Positions 21,576-21,968 of a DNA stretch of 21,968 nucleotides are shown piece by piece. The notes below the pieces were generated by a model that saw only the letters and a program-made list of their open reading frames with translations, was not told where the DNA came from and ran no database searches. Numbering within the stretch: position 1 is the stretch's first letter; the number at the start of each line of letters is the position of its first letter. Position numbers and translations under genes: made by a program. Source of the stretch: JBAZOB01 sp041648895 (GTDB lineage: Bacteria; Patescibacteriota; JAHJAL01); NCBI GenBank assembly GCA_041648895.1, contig JBAZOB010000019.1, positions 1 to 21,968 of the forward strand. Reading direction: 5' to 3'.

Positions 21576-21968
21576 ATGTTATACCCCTATTCTTGGTTAA
21601 AAGATTATTTGTCCGATGATGATTTGGAGGAAGAGGAGTGGACGGCGGAGCGAATTGGTCAACAAATTGCCCTGACTTTTTGTGAATATGAAGGTCGAGA
21701 AAATATTTTCTTTGACTTTAAAGGCGTGGTGGTGGGGCGGGTAATGAATGTAACTAAACATCCCAACGCTGACAAGTTGAGTTTGGCCGATGTACATATT
21801 GGGAAAGAGAGATTGAAAATAGTTTGCGGGGCGTCGAATTTGACTAAGGGGATGTTGGTGCCGGTGGCCACGATTGGGACCAAGTTGAAGAATGGGATGG
21901 AAATTAAAGAAATGGAAGTGCGGGGCGAGAAGAGCCAGGGGATGATTTGCGCGGCTTGTGAACTGGGT
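21576..21968 (+). CDS. pheT: Phenylalanine-tRNA ligase beta subunit, N-terminal part (runs off window)
   Basis: From ATG 21576 the frame is open to the window end (131 codons). It begins MLYPYSWLKDYL, typical of PheT, and continues into the tRNA-binding (EMAP/B2) domain: GVVVGRVMNVTKHPNADKLS, LADVHIG, IVCGASNLTKGMLVPVATIG, KNGMEIKEMEVRGEKSQGMI, CAACELG. Together with PheS it forms the alpha2beta2 enzyme, and the beta subunit also carries editing and tRNA-anticodon-binding regions, which lie outside the window. The gap to pheS is 24 nt, and no Shine-Dalgarno site is seen. Confidence 0.95.
   Translation, partial: MLYPYSWLKDYLSDDDLEEEEWTAERIGQQIALTFCEYEGRENIFFDFKGVVVGRVMNVTKHPNADKLSLADVHIGKERLKIVCGASNLTKGMLVPVATIGTKLKNGMEIKEMEVRGEKSQGMICAACELG

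Overview
The window reads like a stretch of a Patescibacteria (CPR) chromosome. This is inferred from the Cys-rich paralogous family, the DUF2079-type glycosyltransferase fusion, the mostly missing Shine-Dalgarno sites, the AT-rich intergenic DNA and the many small palindromic repeats, but no rRNA or ribosomal protein is present to fix the lineage. The standard bacterial code fits: pheS ends in TGA, other genes end in TAA or TAG, and no in-frame TGA is needed.

The dominant feature is an array of six plus-strand paralogues, here called P1 to P6, of a large Cys-rich protein: P1 (1-728, 5' end outside), P2 (1522-3336), P3 (5045-6784), P4 (9082-10794), P5 (12793-14505) and P6 (15991-17661). The typical layout is an N-terminal Zn-ribbon-like domain, two successive Cys/Asn/Tyr-rich repeat halves that look like beta-solenoids and each end in a GL(R/K)xKQY...NKQYTKEEYE-like signature, a conserved ~150-residue linker, and a C-terminal Zn ribbon (lost in P6). 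Function is unknown.

Other genes lie between the copies: a HicA-like toxin with a ribbon-helix-helix antitoxin behind a promoter with an overlapping operator (744-1419), a Bro-N protein (3484-3957), a coiled-coil protein (4069-5025), a possible sigma-like protein (6894-7958), a tandem Lrp/AsnC-type regulator transcribed away from P4 (7927-8952, minus), an orphan minus-strand gene (10852-11820), a CYTH protein (12147-12737) and an Nramp-like transporter without the classical metal motifs (14523-15914), which sits 17 nt after P5. After P6 the content becomes core-like: a GT2-DUF2079 fusion (17838-20000), a four-helix membrane protein (20061-20462), pheS (20487-21551) and the start of pheT (21576 to the window edge).

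The second theme is small dispersed palindromes, several of them inside genes and translated in frame. One type (GTAGGGGC + hairpin) occurs twice in P6, once in pheS between two Cys pairs, and in GC variants just after two stop codons. A second type (CCCGCC...GGCGGG) is in P1 and twice in P2. A GGATCAAG-type repeat expands the C-terminal linker of P1 and P2 and forms a hairpin plus T-run before P6. A 169-bp element with perfect 48-bp inverted repeats fills the gap between P6 and the glycosyltransferase gene. The pattern resembles Rickettsia palindromic elements in behaviour.
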